DNA of 44,179 nt from JBIOHP01 sp044449065 (GTDB lineage: Bacteria > Bacteroidota > Ignavibacteria > UBA10030 > SZUA-254), in contig JBIOHP010000030.1 of the NCBI GenBank assembly GCA_044449065.1, positions 1 to 44,179 of the forward strand, given 5' to 3'. Positions 7,177 through 16,221 of this stretch are shown here, one piece after another (the first letter of the stretch is position 1; every line of letters starts with the position of its first letter). The position numbers and the translations under genes are program-made. The notes beneath the pieces were generated by a model that did no database searches, was not told the DNA's origin, and saw nothing but the letters and a program-made list of their open reading frames with translations.

Positions 7177-9504
7177 TTACTCCTCCTTCGCTTCCTGCAC
7201 TCTTCTCACGATCGTCAATACAAAACCGACAATCAGCGTTATAGTCCCCATCCAGACTAAGTTAATGTACGGTTTCACGCTTGCTTCGATAACCAGCGTT
7301 TCAACTTTCGGTTGATTTGGTGTGGAAGGATCGCTGACCGATATTTCTATCTTCGATTGTTTCGTATCTTCCCGGTTTGGCTGGAGTTTTACAATGGTGA
7401 ACTCCGCCGGACTGAATGAACTTTTTACCGGTATAAATGAAATAGACCCGCCGTCGTTCTGCATCAGCGGTCTGATTTGTTCTTTCTTCCCATTTTTCTC
7501 GACCTCAAAAATCGCAGCGATTTTAAATCCGCCACCCTCCACCATTTTCCCTTTTTCGGCGTCGGAAAAATCGTAATCCATAAAAGTTACCTTCATCCCC
7601 GATAATTCTTTCGTTTCTCCCTTGTTGAAATTCACGCTCCGCCCCTTCTGGGCTTGATCGGGGGTTTCTAATGAAAGCGGTGAGACGTAAAAATCTTTTG
7701 TGTACATATTCAGAATATCCGGATGACGCATCATGCCGTTGCTTTCGTTATTGAACCGCATAACGGGCATCACTGTGAAGTGCCTGTCGCCATGATCCAC
7801 TTCTACATTGAACCCGTATCGTTCCGCATCAATTTGATGTTCGCCCGTATACGTAAGTGTATAATCATTTAATACGCTGGTTGGCTTGCCTTCTTCGAGT
7901 GAAACCGTTTGTTTATCGTCATATCGCGCGCTCGCTACAAATCCGAGGAACAGGAATGCCAACCCTATATGGGCAATAGCCCCGCCTGCATAGCGGGGAT
8001 TTCCTTTAAATATCGTATACCCGACGAAAATGTTGACGAACAGCGCAAAGGACGACGCGAAAACAAATAATACTATCGGGAGATCACGCACGCCGATATA
8101 AAATAATCCCGCAGTAAACAGAACCGTCGAGATCAAAGGATAGATCATCCCTTTAAAAAACGTTCGGGAGTTGGAATTCTGCCACCATAATAGCTGACCG
8201 ATCCCCATGAGGAACGCAACAAATATACCCACGGGAAGCGTTGTCTTCACATAATAGACCGTATCGATTGCAGCTTTTCGCCCTTTTATTAATTGCGTAA
8301 TGATCGGCGATGATGTGCCGATAGTTATAAAAAACGCCGCAAAGACTATAGCAAATGCGCCAAGGAATAGAGCAAATTCGCGCGAGTAGATGCTGTGTTC
8401 AACAGGTATCTTCGGCATTTCTTTCGATCTTCTCATAAAGAGAAATGCACCGACGCCGCCGAAAAGGAATATCGCGCCAAGGAGAATCCAATACGCCCAC
8501 ATTCCCGGGTCGACAAAAGAATGCACCGATGTATCGCCGAGGACACCACTTCGGGTTAGAAAAGTGCTGTAAAGAACCATCAAAAAACAGAGCATGGAAA
8601 GGACGAAATTCGTGCGGACAAATGTTCCCGATCTCCGCTGCGCCATAATGGTGTGAACCGATGCAATATTGACTAACCAGGGAATGAGCGATGAATTTTC
8701 CACCGGATCCCATCCCCAATATCCACCCCAGCCAAGAGTTTCATACGCCCAATATCCGCCAAGAATGATTCCCGTTCCTAATGCTGTTGCGCCAAATACT
8801 GTCCACGGCTTTGCTATTTTCACCCATGTCTGGTAATCTCTTCGCATTAAACCCGCAATAGCGAAAGTGTACGGCACCGCCATTGAAGTAAACCCCGTAA
8901 ACAATATTTGCGGATGAATCACCATCCAGTAGTTTTGCAGCAGTGGATTCAAGCCCCTGCCCTGAGAGGGATATTGCGCCCATATGCTTTTTGCTTTATC
9001 GATCCAGACAAAGTTTACCATATCTATCGGCACCGGACCGGTATGAATCAAATCTTTCGGGAAGGCATCCCAGATCATTTCGAACGGATTCTTCACCAGA
9101 AGCATGAGAAGGAGAAACGAAAGAATAAGAGACCAAACCGCCATCACTTCCGGCTCATATCCCTTCCGGGCAGTATATCCCATCAGAAATACGCCGATTA
9201 TTGAAGTATATAAAGCCCATAAAGAAAAGCTCCCCTCCTGCCCCGCATAAAATGTCGAGACGAGAAGCGGTGTTGGCAGATCGGTTGAGCTGTAATTCCA
9301 AACGTAATTATATTGAAACTGGTGTGTGAGTATTAAATAGAGAAGGAAAGCGGCAAATCCCATGATCGAAAACACCGCGCCCTGATATGCGAACCGGGCG
9401 TAATTCAGGGTAGCAATCGTGTTCTTTTTGAACGTGTAGAAGTATAATCCCCCGGAAAGGATTGCGCATAGAAATGCGACTTTAACGAGTATGTTCCCTA
9501 TCAT
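7177..9504 (-). CDS. ccmF: Cytochrome c maturation protein CcmF (heme lyase subunit)
   Basis: 775 residues, a large multi-pass membrane protein of the heme-handling protein superfamily. It shows the conserved 'GRGLNPLLQNYWMVIHP' stretch (about 182-198) and the tryptophan-rich heme motif 'WGGYWGWDPVENSS' (about 259-272). In System I it takes heme from CcmE and attaches it to apocytochrome c at CXXCH motifs in the periplasm. It is longer than the usual 630-680 residues because of an extended periplasmic region (about 530-745, rich in charged strands) before the last helix. It is the last gene of the ccm run; 131 bases separate it from ccmE and include a 9-bp-stem hairpin. No ccmG, ccmH or ccmI follows before the convergent HMA gene. 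Confidence 0.95.
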   Translation of the reverse strand: MIGNILVKVAFLCAILSGGLYFYTFKKNTIATLNYARFAYQGAVFSIMGFAAFLLYLILTHQFQYNYVWNYSSTDLPTPLLVSTFYAGQEGSFSLWALYTSIIGVFLMGYTARKGYEPEVMAVWSLILSFLLLMLLVKNPFEMIWDAFPKDLIHTGPVPIDMVNFVWIDKAKSIWAQYPSQGRGLNPLLQNYWMVIHPQILFTGFTSMAVPYTFAIAGLMRRDYQTWVKIAKPWTVFGATALGTGIILGGYWAYETLGWGGYWGWDPVENSSLIPWLVNIASVHTIMAQRRSGTFVRTNFVLSMLCFLMVLYSTFLTRSGVLGDTSVHSFVDPGMWAYWILLGAIFLFGGVGAFLFMRRSKEMPKIPVEHSIYSREFALFLGAFAIVFAAFFITIGTSSPIITQLIKGRKAAIDTVYYVKTTLPVGIFVAFLMGIGQLLWWQNSNSRTFFKGMIYPLISTVLFTAGLFYIGVRDLPIVLFVFASSFALFVNIFVGYTIFKGNPRYAGGAIAHIGLAFLFLGFVASARYDDKQTVSLEEGKPTSVLNDYTLTYTGEHQIDAERYGFNVEVDHGDRHFTVMPVMRFNNESNGMMRHPDILNMYTKDFYVSPLSLETPDQAQKGRSVNFNKGETKELSGMKVTFMDYDFSDAEKGKMVEGGGFKIAAIFEVEKNGKKEQIRPLMQNDGGSISFIPVKSSFSPAEFTIVKLQPNREDTKQSKIEISVSDPSTPNQPKVETLVIEASVKPYINLVWMGTITLIVGFVLTIVRRVQEAKEE

Positions 9505-9578
9505 CTAATCAAAAACCTAAGTATACGTGTCGGAAAAACTGCTGCCGTTATCTAATCTTAACTAACTTATCGTACGTG

Positions 9579-9603
9579 ATCTTATGAGAGATTTTCATAA
9601 GAT
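9579..9603. repeat. Hairpin in the ccmE-ccmF gap
   Basis: Perfect 9-bp inverted repeat ATCTTATGA / TCATAAGAT with a 7-base loop. It has no T-run, so it is not a standard terminator; it may protect or split the ccm mRNA. Confidence 0.5.
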
Positions 9604-9635
9604 TAAAATCTCGCAACCTGGCAATAGACGCCGGG

Positions 9636-10025
9636 TTAAATCGTCTTTTTCACCGTTTCAGAATTGCCTTCATATTTGGATGGGCATTTGGTGAGTATCT
9701 CGGAGGCATAGAACACGCCGTCACGGCATCTTCCTTTCGCGACGATAGCGTTAGCGATCTCGAAATTATTTGGTTTCGCCCCATCAAATACTACTTTCAT
9801 TTCCTGCTTATTGTCATCATGCATATAAAAAATAAACTGCCCCTTGGCAGGATCGAAGATTGTTTCTTTGTCCTTATCCCATTCGCCTTTCACCTGGATT
9901 TTCTTATTGTTGGCGAGGGCGGTTTGAAAATCTCCATACTCCACATTTGTCTCAAAAAATGTCATCGATCCGAATACTACTGCCGCAAGAATTGCTGCAA
10001 AGGCGATTATTAATTTGATGTTCAT
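9636..10025 (-). CDS. ccmE: Cytochrome c maturation heme chaperone CcmE, CXXXY variant
   Basis: 129 residues: an N-terminal membrane anchor (about 3-20), then an OB-fold periplasmic domain with 'KIQVKGEWDK', 'FIFYMHDDN', 'VVFDGAKPNNF', 'AIVAKGRCRDGVFYASEILT' (split for length) and finally 'KCPSKYEG'. In most CcmE proteins heme is held covalently through His in HXXXY; here the position is Cys114 in CPSKY. CXXXY CcmE is known from Desulfovibrio and archaea, usually together with loss of ccmH. It follows ccmD by 10 bases and precedes ccmF. 'CAGGTACCT' lies before the ATG. Cys100 is a further cysteine in the beta domain. Confidence 0.93.
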   Translation of the reverse strand: MNIKLIIAFAAILAAVVFGSMTFFETNVEYGDFQTALANNKKIQVKGEWDKDKETIFDPAKGQFIFYMHDDNKQEMKVVFDGAKPNNFEIANAIVAKGRCRDGVFYASEILTKCPSKYEGNSETVKKTI

Positions 10026-10035
10026 AGGTACCTGC

Positions 10036-10173
10036 TCATTTGTGATCTGTTTGTTTTTCCAAGTGTGATATTCGTTTATCCATCCAGAAGAGATACCAGA
10101 GAATTCCTCCCCAGCATATCAACGCTATAATGAGGACGATAAAAAGCGTGTTGTTTGCTAAAAAAGTGTACAC
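10036..10173 (-). CDS. ccmD: Small membrane protein CcmD
   Basis: A 45-codon gene that starts with GTG directly after the TAG stop of ccmC; AGGAGA inside the ccmC end serves as ribosome site. The product is one hydrophobic helix (FIVLIIALICWGGILWYLFW) followed by a basic, charged tail (MDKRISHLEKQTDHK). Size, single helix, the 'R..HLE' tail and position between ccmC and ccmE match CcmD, which releases holo-CcmE from the CcmABC complex. Its small size and GTG start make it easy to miss in automatic annotation. Confidence 0.85.
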   Translation of the reverse strand: MYTFLANNTLFIVLIIALICWGGILWYLFWMDKRISHLEKQTDHK

Positions 10174-10857
10174 CTATTCTCCTTGTTCAAGTGATCGTTT
10201 GAATAGTAATCGTTCGAGCCGAAACTTCAATGTCCACATCCAGAAATATAACGCCGTAAACCCTGCGAGGGAGCTTAAAAAGATTATCAACATGGTATGA
10301 TTCATGTCTATCTTCCCCCGGTTATTGATAATAGGATCGGGATGTAAACTTTGTAATATCCTCGGCATAATGAAAATAAAAAATGGCACCGTCACTCCCG
10401 CAAGGATGGAATACACAGCCGAAAGAGTCGCACGCTTTTCATCCACATCTAACGATGACCGTAATGCGAAATATGCACCATAGATTAACAATAAGACAAA
10501 GATCGAAGTTTCCCTCGGATCCCAGTTCCAGAACGAACCCCAGTTAAATTTTGCCCAGAGCGAACCGGTTACAGTTGCAAGGATGCAAAACATTAATCCT
10601 AAACTTGCCGAAGACACGGATTTTATATCGTCATCAGGATTTTTCTTCACTAAATATTTTATCCCATAACCCATTGAAACGAGGAAAGCGACCACGGTTA
10701 CCCATGCCATGGGAACGTGAAAGAACAAAATTCGGGCTTTTTCCTCTAAACCCGGGACCATCGGTAAATCATACCAGTTTTGCGGCTGCGATACAATAGG
10801 AAATGAAAATGCTACAATAATTACAATGGTAAGCCAAAGTCCTAAAAATATCTTCAT
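10174..10857 (-). CDS. ccmC: Heme export/handling protein CcmC
   Basis: 227 residues, six membrane helices. The heme-handling tryptophan motif 'WGSFWNWDPRET' is at about 106-117. Conserved His47 in 'FFHVPMAW' and a second His in the 'MNHTMLI' loop after it are the expected axial ligands. CcmC loads heme onto CcmE in the periplasm. It sits between ccmB (73-base gap) and ccmD (stop and start abut). Length fits the family. The start is ATG 10857; the preceding 73 bases are AT-rich and could hold an internal promoter. Confidence 0.95.
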   Translation of the reverse strand: MKIFLGLWLTIVIIVAFSFPIVSQPQNWYDLPMVPGLEEKARILFFHVPMAWVTVVAFLVSMGYGIKYLVKKNPDDDIKSVSSASLGLMFCILATVTGSLWAKFNWGSFWNWDPRETSIFVLLLIYGAYFALRSSLDVDEKRATLSAVYSILAGVTVPFFIFIMPRILQSLHPDPIINNRGKIDMNHTMLIIFLSSLAGFTALYFWMWTLKFRLERLLFKRSLEQGE

Positions 10858-10930
10858 TTTCGTCGTTTTTTAAGATTTATTAAATCTATCATTTATAAAT
10901 ATAAGAATTTTTCCACACTATCCAAGTTTC

Positions 10931-11629
10931 CTATTCTTTCCAAATAAACTCGAAAAGTATATAAGAAACGGCATTTATTGCAATAATATAGCTAAAAAGT
11001 ATCTGAAACTCGCCCATTGCCTCGCTAAAAGCGGCTCCTTCTACGGCAATTTTAGTTCCGTTGATGCCCGTCATCAAAAGCGGGAGTAATATAGGAAACG
11101 ATAAAACGGGGTACAATGTCCCCTTCGTATTCGCTTTTGCAATGATGGCTGCGATAATGGTTGCCGCACTCGCCAATCCAATCGTCCCGAGGAACATCGT
11201 GAGCATGAAGATTGCCAAATTTCTCACTGTGAAATTATTTATGAGAAGAACGTATAATACCAATGTAAAGAGATTAATGACAAAGAGCAGCGCGAGGTTA
11301 AGGAGAAGCTTTCCAACATAAACCGACATGGGTCTGGCAATAAGATGGAGCGTCATCACCGTGCCGCGTTCCTCCTCGGCGACAAACGTGCGTGATAGAC
11401 CCGACATTGCGGCAAAAAATATTACAATCCAGAGAACGCCGCAAAGAACTTCTTCCGAAACGTTTTCATTGCCGATGGCAAATAATATGATGGATAATGT
11501 CGTTATCACAAACATCAGAAGCGCATTGAGGGCGTAGCGCGTGCGCAATTCCGACCGCAAATCTTTTAAGAAGATATGAAACGCCGGCGTCATCACTCCG
11601 GGAACGGTTACCGTGCGATTATCGTCCAT
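10931..11629 (-). CDS. ccmB: Cytochrome c maturation ABC transporter permease CcmB
   Basis: 232 residues with six membrane helices; family features include 'FLKDLRSELRTRYALNALLM' at the N-terminus, 'EEERGTVMTLHLIARPMSVY' and 'YPVLSFPILLPLLM'. It pairs with CcmA to drive release of holo-CcmE. I chose ATG 11629 (MDDNRTVTV), which overlaps the ccmA stop by 11 bases as is usual in this operon; an upstream in-frame start at 11707 would lie deep within ccmA and add non-homologous residues. Confidence 0.92.
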   Translation of the reverse strand: MDDNRTVTVPGVMTPAFHIFLKDLRSELRTRYALNALLMFVITTLSIILFAIGNENVSEEVLCGVLWIVIFFAAMSGLSRTFVAEEERGTVMTLHLIARPMSVYVGKLLLNLALLFVINLFTLVLYVLLINNFTVRNLAIFMLTMFLGTIGLASAATIIAAIIAKANTKGTLYPVLSFPILLPLLMTGINGTKIAVEGAAFSEAMGEFQILFSYIIAINAVSYILFEFIWKE

Positions 11630-12254
11630 CGGTTTTATCCAGGTTAATCGTTTGATCGCACCAAGCGATCTCCGCCGGTTCATTCGTTGCCACGATAACG
11701 ACGCCACTCTTCTTCTGTTCTGTTACTATATTCTCGACGATCGTTCTCCCTGCAACATCAAGATTAGCGGTGGGTTCATCGAGCAGCAGAAAAATGGGAT
11801 CATGGAGGAGCGCGCAGGCATATTTCAACCGCTGTTTCATCCCCGATGAATATGTCCGCACAATATCATGCCGCCGGTTATCGAGTTGTACCATTTCCAG
11901 CAATTCCCGTAAACGCGGGTCGCCGATCTTCATAGCGCGGATATCACTGAGGAGCCGGAGATTTTCCCAAGCGCTGAATTCCTCATAAAGCTGGAGATAC
12001 GGTGCGACGAACCCAATATATTGAAACCACACAGCCGCGTTAATTTCTTTCTCATTTTCTTTTGCCGATATTCTCCCCGTTGTTGGGGAGGACAACGCGG
12101 CGATAATTTTTATCAGCGTTGATTTGCCTGCGCCGTTGCGTCCTGTAATAACAAGCGATTGAGTGGATGAAAGATCGAAGGAAATATCGGAGAAGATTAC
12201 CTTCCGGTTGAATGTTTTCTTAATCTGTTCGGCGCGCAAAAGATATCGGTTCAT
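11619..12254 (-). CDS. ccmA: Cytochrome c maturation ABC transporter ATP-binding protein CcmA
   Basis: 211 residues, a compact ABC ATPase: Walker A 'GRNGAGKST' (38-46), signature 'YSSGMKQRL' (about 134-142), Walker B 'IFLLLDEPTANLD' (about 152-164). With CcmB it uses ATP hydrolysis to free heme-loaded CcmE. Its ATG (12254) follows the stop of the metalloprotease gene with no gap, so it is co-transcribed with upstream genes that have no known role in cytochrome biogenesis. Length is typical for CcmA. Confidence 0.92.
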   Translation of the reverse strand: MNRYLLRAEQIKKTFNRKVIFSDISFDLSSTQSLVITGRNGAGKSTLIKIIAALSSPTTGRISAKENEKEINAAVWFQYIGFVAPYLQLYEEFSAWENLRLLSDIRAMKIGDPRLRELLEMVQLDNRRHDIVRTYSSGMKQRLKYACALLHDPIFLLLDEPTANLDVAGRTIVENIVTEQKKSGVVIVATNEPAEIAWCDQTINLDKTDGR

Positions 12255-14003
12255 TTATTTCTTCACGATTGCAAGTTTACCGTGATATTCGCGGGCATCA
12301 ACCGATATTGAATATATGTACAGACCGGAAGATGCCTTTAGGCCGTTGGCGTTCTTCGCATTCCAGGTTATTTCCCATTTCCCGTTTAAATTGAGGGTAA
12401 TCGGAAGAGTATTGTCACATATCTTATGATAATCTGTTGCATACACCGTTAACCTGCCCTCGGTCGATATTATAGTCCCCGGAAGGATAAATTTTAAACA
12501 ATCATCACAGGTCGATTGACTATTGGGATAAACCAACGGGTTGGGATAAACGAGAACGTCAGTTTGGGTAACAACGGGCGGTTGAACAGGCGGCGGTTCA
12601 ACTGTTGGCAAAGATTCCTGCGATTTCCAATTCATCGGATCGGAAACGTCAATTTTAGCATACACTAAGGAATCAATCCATTTATATGTCGTATCAACCG
12701 CATCCTGCATCAGGTATCTCACGTTCTGGAGGGCGAAAAAGTTTAATGCCTGAGAATTTATCTCGCTGATAACAGTATAAAATTTCCTTGAACTATCTAA
12801 TAAAATTGGATGATACACCGACGCAAGTGATTGGAGACTATCGGTAAAAAACCCGGTCGGGGAATGATAAATGGTCGTATCCCTTTCATGGATAAGGGGA
12901 TAATTTTTTCCTTCATTATAATATAAAACCGAATCCGCCCTCCTGCCGGTATGATAGTTCCATACTGTCCACTCTAAAAATCCTTGCTGCAATGAGCTGC
13001 CGTGATTCACAAGCGCCTGGTTGATCGATGGAAGGATCTGAGACGTATGGATAAATTCCCATATTTCCCTCATTGTTTTGGGAGAAAATCTTTTCTGGAT
13101 ATATTTTCCCCATACTGCCCGGCTGTATTCGATCAAACCATCTGCTGCCACGAAAGAAATTTCCGGAGTTAAAAATTGACCCCGCGGACTGCCGCCCGGA
13201 GATTCGAGATAAGCATAATAATCGTCGACATCGTCGTGGACATAATCTTCCAACCATGTGGATGTAATTTCGTGAAAATACACCGCCGATGGACCCCAGT
13301 ATCCGTACCTGCCCATTTGAATCGAGTGGTTAAATTCATGCGCAGATGTTACCCTTAATCCTGCCATTCCAACGCTGTAAAATTCCGCATAATCATTGTC
13401 TATCTCGATGTAGGTTGTCCAGAGCGCCGGTGGTCCCGCGGCAATCTGATCGACAAATTGCGTTAACCCGTAGTAACTTCCCCCCTCTTCCACAATATTC
13501 ACAACATAGGCGCTATGTCCTGCTTGAAACGGCGGCGCGAGAAAGCCAAGTGAATCGACCTCTATCGTCCACGCATAGTTGAAATATTTTCCCACAGAAT
13601 CGACATATTGTTCAGCAGTGTTCGGGATGCGGGTGCCATTCGGAGAGAGCAGCCCCGGTGTATTAGGGTTCGAACTTGACGTGTCATAGTTGATTTCAAA
13701 ATGACCTATCGTTCTCGTCTCTTCAAATGTCACGCTGAGAAACTGACGAATCGCGTTTTGTTGCTGCGGAGTGAACGAATTCCAATACTCCCGTAGTACC
13801 ATCATTAATTTCAATCCGCATTTACCATCGACGATATTGATTCCTGAGATCGCTGCCCCTGAAATGGCGGGATTTGACCTCACAATGTCCGCAACCTGTT
13901 TTATTTTCTGAGAATGCGACAATTGTTCCCCGCTTAGCGTAATTGTTATCATCATCGCGCTAACGCAAAATATCATGAATCCTTTTTGGAGGAAGCTGTT
14001 CAT
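12255..14003 (-). CDS. Secreted HEFNH zinc metalloprotease with T9SS-type C-terminus
   Basis: 582 residues: a signal peptide (about 1-32), a metalloprotease domain with zinc motif 'SAHEFNHSIQ' (HEFNH at about 222-226) and a second acidic segment 'FHEITSTWLEDYV' that may give the third ligand, then a C-terminal beta-sandwich ending 'SSGLYIYSISV' ... 'KLAIVKK', as in T9SS type A sorting or FlgD-like domains. It resembles the putative metalloprotease family typified by MXAN_6640. Predicted to be exported across the outer membrane and surface-bound or released. ATG 14003 shares a base with the TGA of the FG-GAP gene (TGATG), so the two are translationally coupled; GTG 14006 is an alternative. The substrate is unknown. 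Confidence 0.82.
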   Translation of the reverse strand: MNSFLQKGFMIFCVSAMMITITLSGEQLSHSQKIKQVADIVRSNPAISGAAISGINIVDGKCGLKLMMVLREYWNSFTPQQQNAIRQFLSVTFEETRTIGHFEINYDTSSSNPNTPGLLSPNGTRIPNTAEQYVDSVGKYFNYAWTIEVDSLGFLAPPFQAGHSAYVVNIVEEGGSYYGLTQFVDQIAAGPPALWTTYIEIDNDYAEFYSVGMAGLRVTSAHEFNHSIQMGRYGYWGPSAVYFHEITSTWLEDYVHDDVDDYYAYLESPGGSPRGQFLTPEISFVAADGLIEYSRAVWGKYIQKRFSPKTMREIWEFIHTSQILPSINQALVNHGSSLQQGFLEWTVWNYHTGRRADSVLYYNEGKNYPLIHERDTTIYHSPTGFFTDSLQSLASVYHPILLDSSRKFYTVISEINSQALNFFALQNVRYLMQDAVDTTYKWIDSLVYAKIDVSDPMNWKSQESLPTVEPPPVQPPVVTQTDVLVYPNPLVYPNSQSTCDDCLKFILPGTIISTEGRLTVYATDYHKICDNTLPITLNLNGKWEITWNAKNANGLKASSGLYIYSISVDAREYHGKLAIVKK

Positions 14004-16180
14004 CACTGATTGAGAGGAATTATTTTCAACAATCCATTTATATTATCGATCAAAATTAAGTCGGTTGTTTTATCTTTAGCGAGGTTCGATACTTCAAACC
14101 CGCCAAGCCCGTTTGTGCTGATCAGTCGGTTCTTTGATGAAAATGTTCCGTCCCCTTTGCCTAAATATGCCTCTATGCTTTTATCCAGATCATTCTCCAG
14201 AACTAAATCTTTGACCCCATCCCCATTCACATCTACAATCTTGAGCCGATCATACTGCGAAACGCTGATCGCATCGGTAAGAAGCAGCTGCGGCGGGCTA
14301 AAACTTGAATCACTTTTTCCAAGCAATGTGTACAGTTCACTAAAGGGATCGAGGATATCGAGGACGAGATCATCTATGCCGTCATTATTAAGATCTCCAC
14401 GCCATAAAGATACCACCGGTTGATCTTGAAAAGGAAGAGAAAAAAGAAATTTTTGTCCGCTATATTTTTTCTGTTCCGTCGCTGCGGAACGATATGCCTG
14501 AATCGATTTCGATTTGTTATCAAAAACGATATAGACAATATTTTCCCTGTTCCCATGATTACCGTTAAGCACGCATGCTGCGATGAAATTCGGCGCCGGC
14601 GTGTAATTTTTTTCGATAAATCGATCCGGCGCAGTCCCTTCAAATTTTGTCAGGGAATATTTTTGCCTGCTCCGTTCATATTCCAGGGCAAGGACGTCAA
14701 AAAAAGAATTATGCGGCTGTTTTATCACGCCGAGAATTGAGGGATTACTCTGTGTGGGGATACTATAGCTCACATGTGAGTAAGTATTTATATTAATTTC
14801 ATTGACGGAGATATTCTCCTCATATTTTCCGCTGAGAAACACCACCCCGATCGAATCATTTTTGGAAAAATACTTTACACCGGTCGGATTCATCGCTACG
14901 GGATAAACGATTTGACCGTCAAATGTTCCATTCCTTCTATTCTTGAAGAGACCAAAATTTTGGGAACCGGTATTGGAAACGATGATATCAAGCCATCCGT
15001 CATTATTGAAATCAGCGATGGCAACGCCGACGGGATTCGTTCCGATACAATAATCGAGTTCCGCTCCGGGGTTTTGTTTTTCCATAGAATTATATAACAC
15101 GCGAATCCGCGAAGCGGTCGAATCAAGGATCGCCAGGTTCATGCCGCCGGTTTGCCGGTCGGGAAACGTTATAAATTGCGATGGATCTTTTCCTCCCGCG
15201 AAACTTATGTGATCTTCAAAATTTCCTTTTGAATTGTTGAGCCATACGTCGATACTTTTTTCTTCCCGGCTGAGAATGGCGATATCATCCCTTCCGGATC
15301 GATTGATATCGAGGGCTACAACGTCTTGCGGCTGCGGATCGAGATATAATTTTTGGGAGAGTTGAAAATTTCCATTTCCATCCCCGGAGTAAATCTGGAG
15401 GACATGCTGATCGTCGAAACCTATCATTAAATCCATGACTAAGCTGCTGTGAAAATGCGCGGGCACGACGAATGTCGGTTCGCGGTCAAAAGGCAGAACA
15501 ACAGGATTGCTGAATTTTAATCTCCCATAACCGGAAAATATGTTCACTTCATCGGTAATCCAATTCACTCCCAGTATATCGCTGACTTTATCGTCATTGA
15601 GGTCGATTACTTTTACCATGCTGAAGGCGATATCCGGAAACAAAATCTGCGGCTTCCGGAACGAGCCGTTGCCGTTGCCCAGAAATACTTCCAGCCCGGG
15701 TTCCTTGCGGGTGAAAAAGATTAAATCTTGCTTGCCGTCATTATTGATATCTCCGACAGTCACTCTGTCGTATTTTCTGGAAAGCGAGGTAGTCCAGCGG
15801 GATGAAAACAGCCCGCCGGGTTTACCGAGAAAAACGGTTACTTCCGGTTTATGAAGCGATAACGTCACAATATCGGCGTATTTGTCGTTATTAAAATTTC
15901 CGACAACGGCAGTAACAATATCGCTGCCAAGAAATGCCATCGAATTTTTAAAAAAGAGGGAATCTCGCTGCTGGTAGTAAAGGGTAATCTGTTGATCGTT
16001 GTAACTCGCTAAATCTATTAAACCGTCGCCATTGAAATCCCCGCTCAGTAAACCCCGCGCACGCCGGGTTGTTTTTAATTCCGTGACCACCCCAAAGGTA
16101 GGCGTTTGCTGCGCCAGAACAATTGCTTGCGCGAGAAGGTAAAAGATGATATAAAAATATCGGAGATGATGTCTGAGCAA
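14003..16180 (-). CDS. Secreted FG-GAP/VCBS repeat protein
   Basis: 725 residues. An N-terminal hydrophobic signal (HLRYFYIIFYLLAQAIVLAQ) precedes a chain of FG-GAP/VCBS-type repeats, each with a calcium-binding loop such as 'GDFNGDGLIDLASY', 'GDINNDGKQDLIFF', 'LDINRSGRDDIAIL', 'ADFNNDGWLDIIVS', 'GDLNNDGIDDLVLD' and 'VDVNGDGVKDLVLE'. They should form one or two seven-bladed beta-propellers outside the cell. No T9SS sorting tail is visible; the chain ends within a propeller strand (LLKIIPLNQ). The start is TTG at 16180, the only start before the signal peptide, because an in-frame stop lies just upstream. Coupled to the metalloprotease gene by a one-base overlap; perhaps they act together at the surface. 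Confidence 0.85.
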   Translation of the reverse strand: MLRHHLRYFYIIFYLLAQAIVLAQQTPTFGVVTELKTTRRARGLLSGDFNGDGLIDLASYNDQQITLYYQQRDSLFFKNSMAFLGSDIVTAVVGNFNNDKYADIVTLSLHKPEVTVFLGKPGGLFSSRWTTSLSRKYDRVTVGDINNDGKQDLIFFTRKEPGLEVFLGNGNGSFRKPQILFPDIAFSMVKVIDLNDDKVSDILGVNWITDEVNIFSGYGRLKFSNPVVLPFDREPTFVVPAHFHSSLVMDLMIGFDDQHVLQIYSGDGNGNFQLSQKLYLDPQPQDVVALDINRSGRDDIAILSREEKSIDVWLNNSKGNFEDHISFAGGKDPSQFITFPDRQTGGMNLAILDSTASRIRVLYNSMEKQNPGAELDYCIGTNPVGVAIADFNNDGWLDIIVSNTGSQNFGLFKNRRNGTFDGQIVYPVAMNPTGVKYFSKNDSIGVVFLSGKYEENISVNEININTYSHVSYSIPTQSNPSILGVIKQPHNSFFDVLALEYERSRQKYSLTKFEGTAPDRFIEKNYTPAPNFIAACVLNGNHGNRENIVYIVFDNKSKSIQAYRSAATEQKKYSGQKFLFSLPFQDQPVVSLWRGDLNNDGIDDLVLDILDPFSELYTLLGKSDSSFSPPQLLLTDAISVSQYDRLKIVDVNGDGVKDLVLENDLDKSIEAYLGKGDGTFSSKNRLISTNGLGGFEVSNLAKDKTTDLILIDNINGLLKIIPLNQ

Positions 16181-16221
16181 CGATGCGTTAAAAAATGTTC
16201 AAATTCAATGGAGAGACCTTG

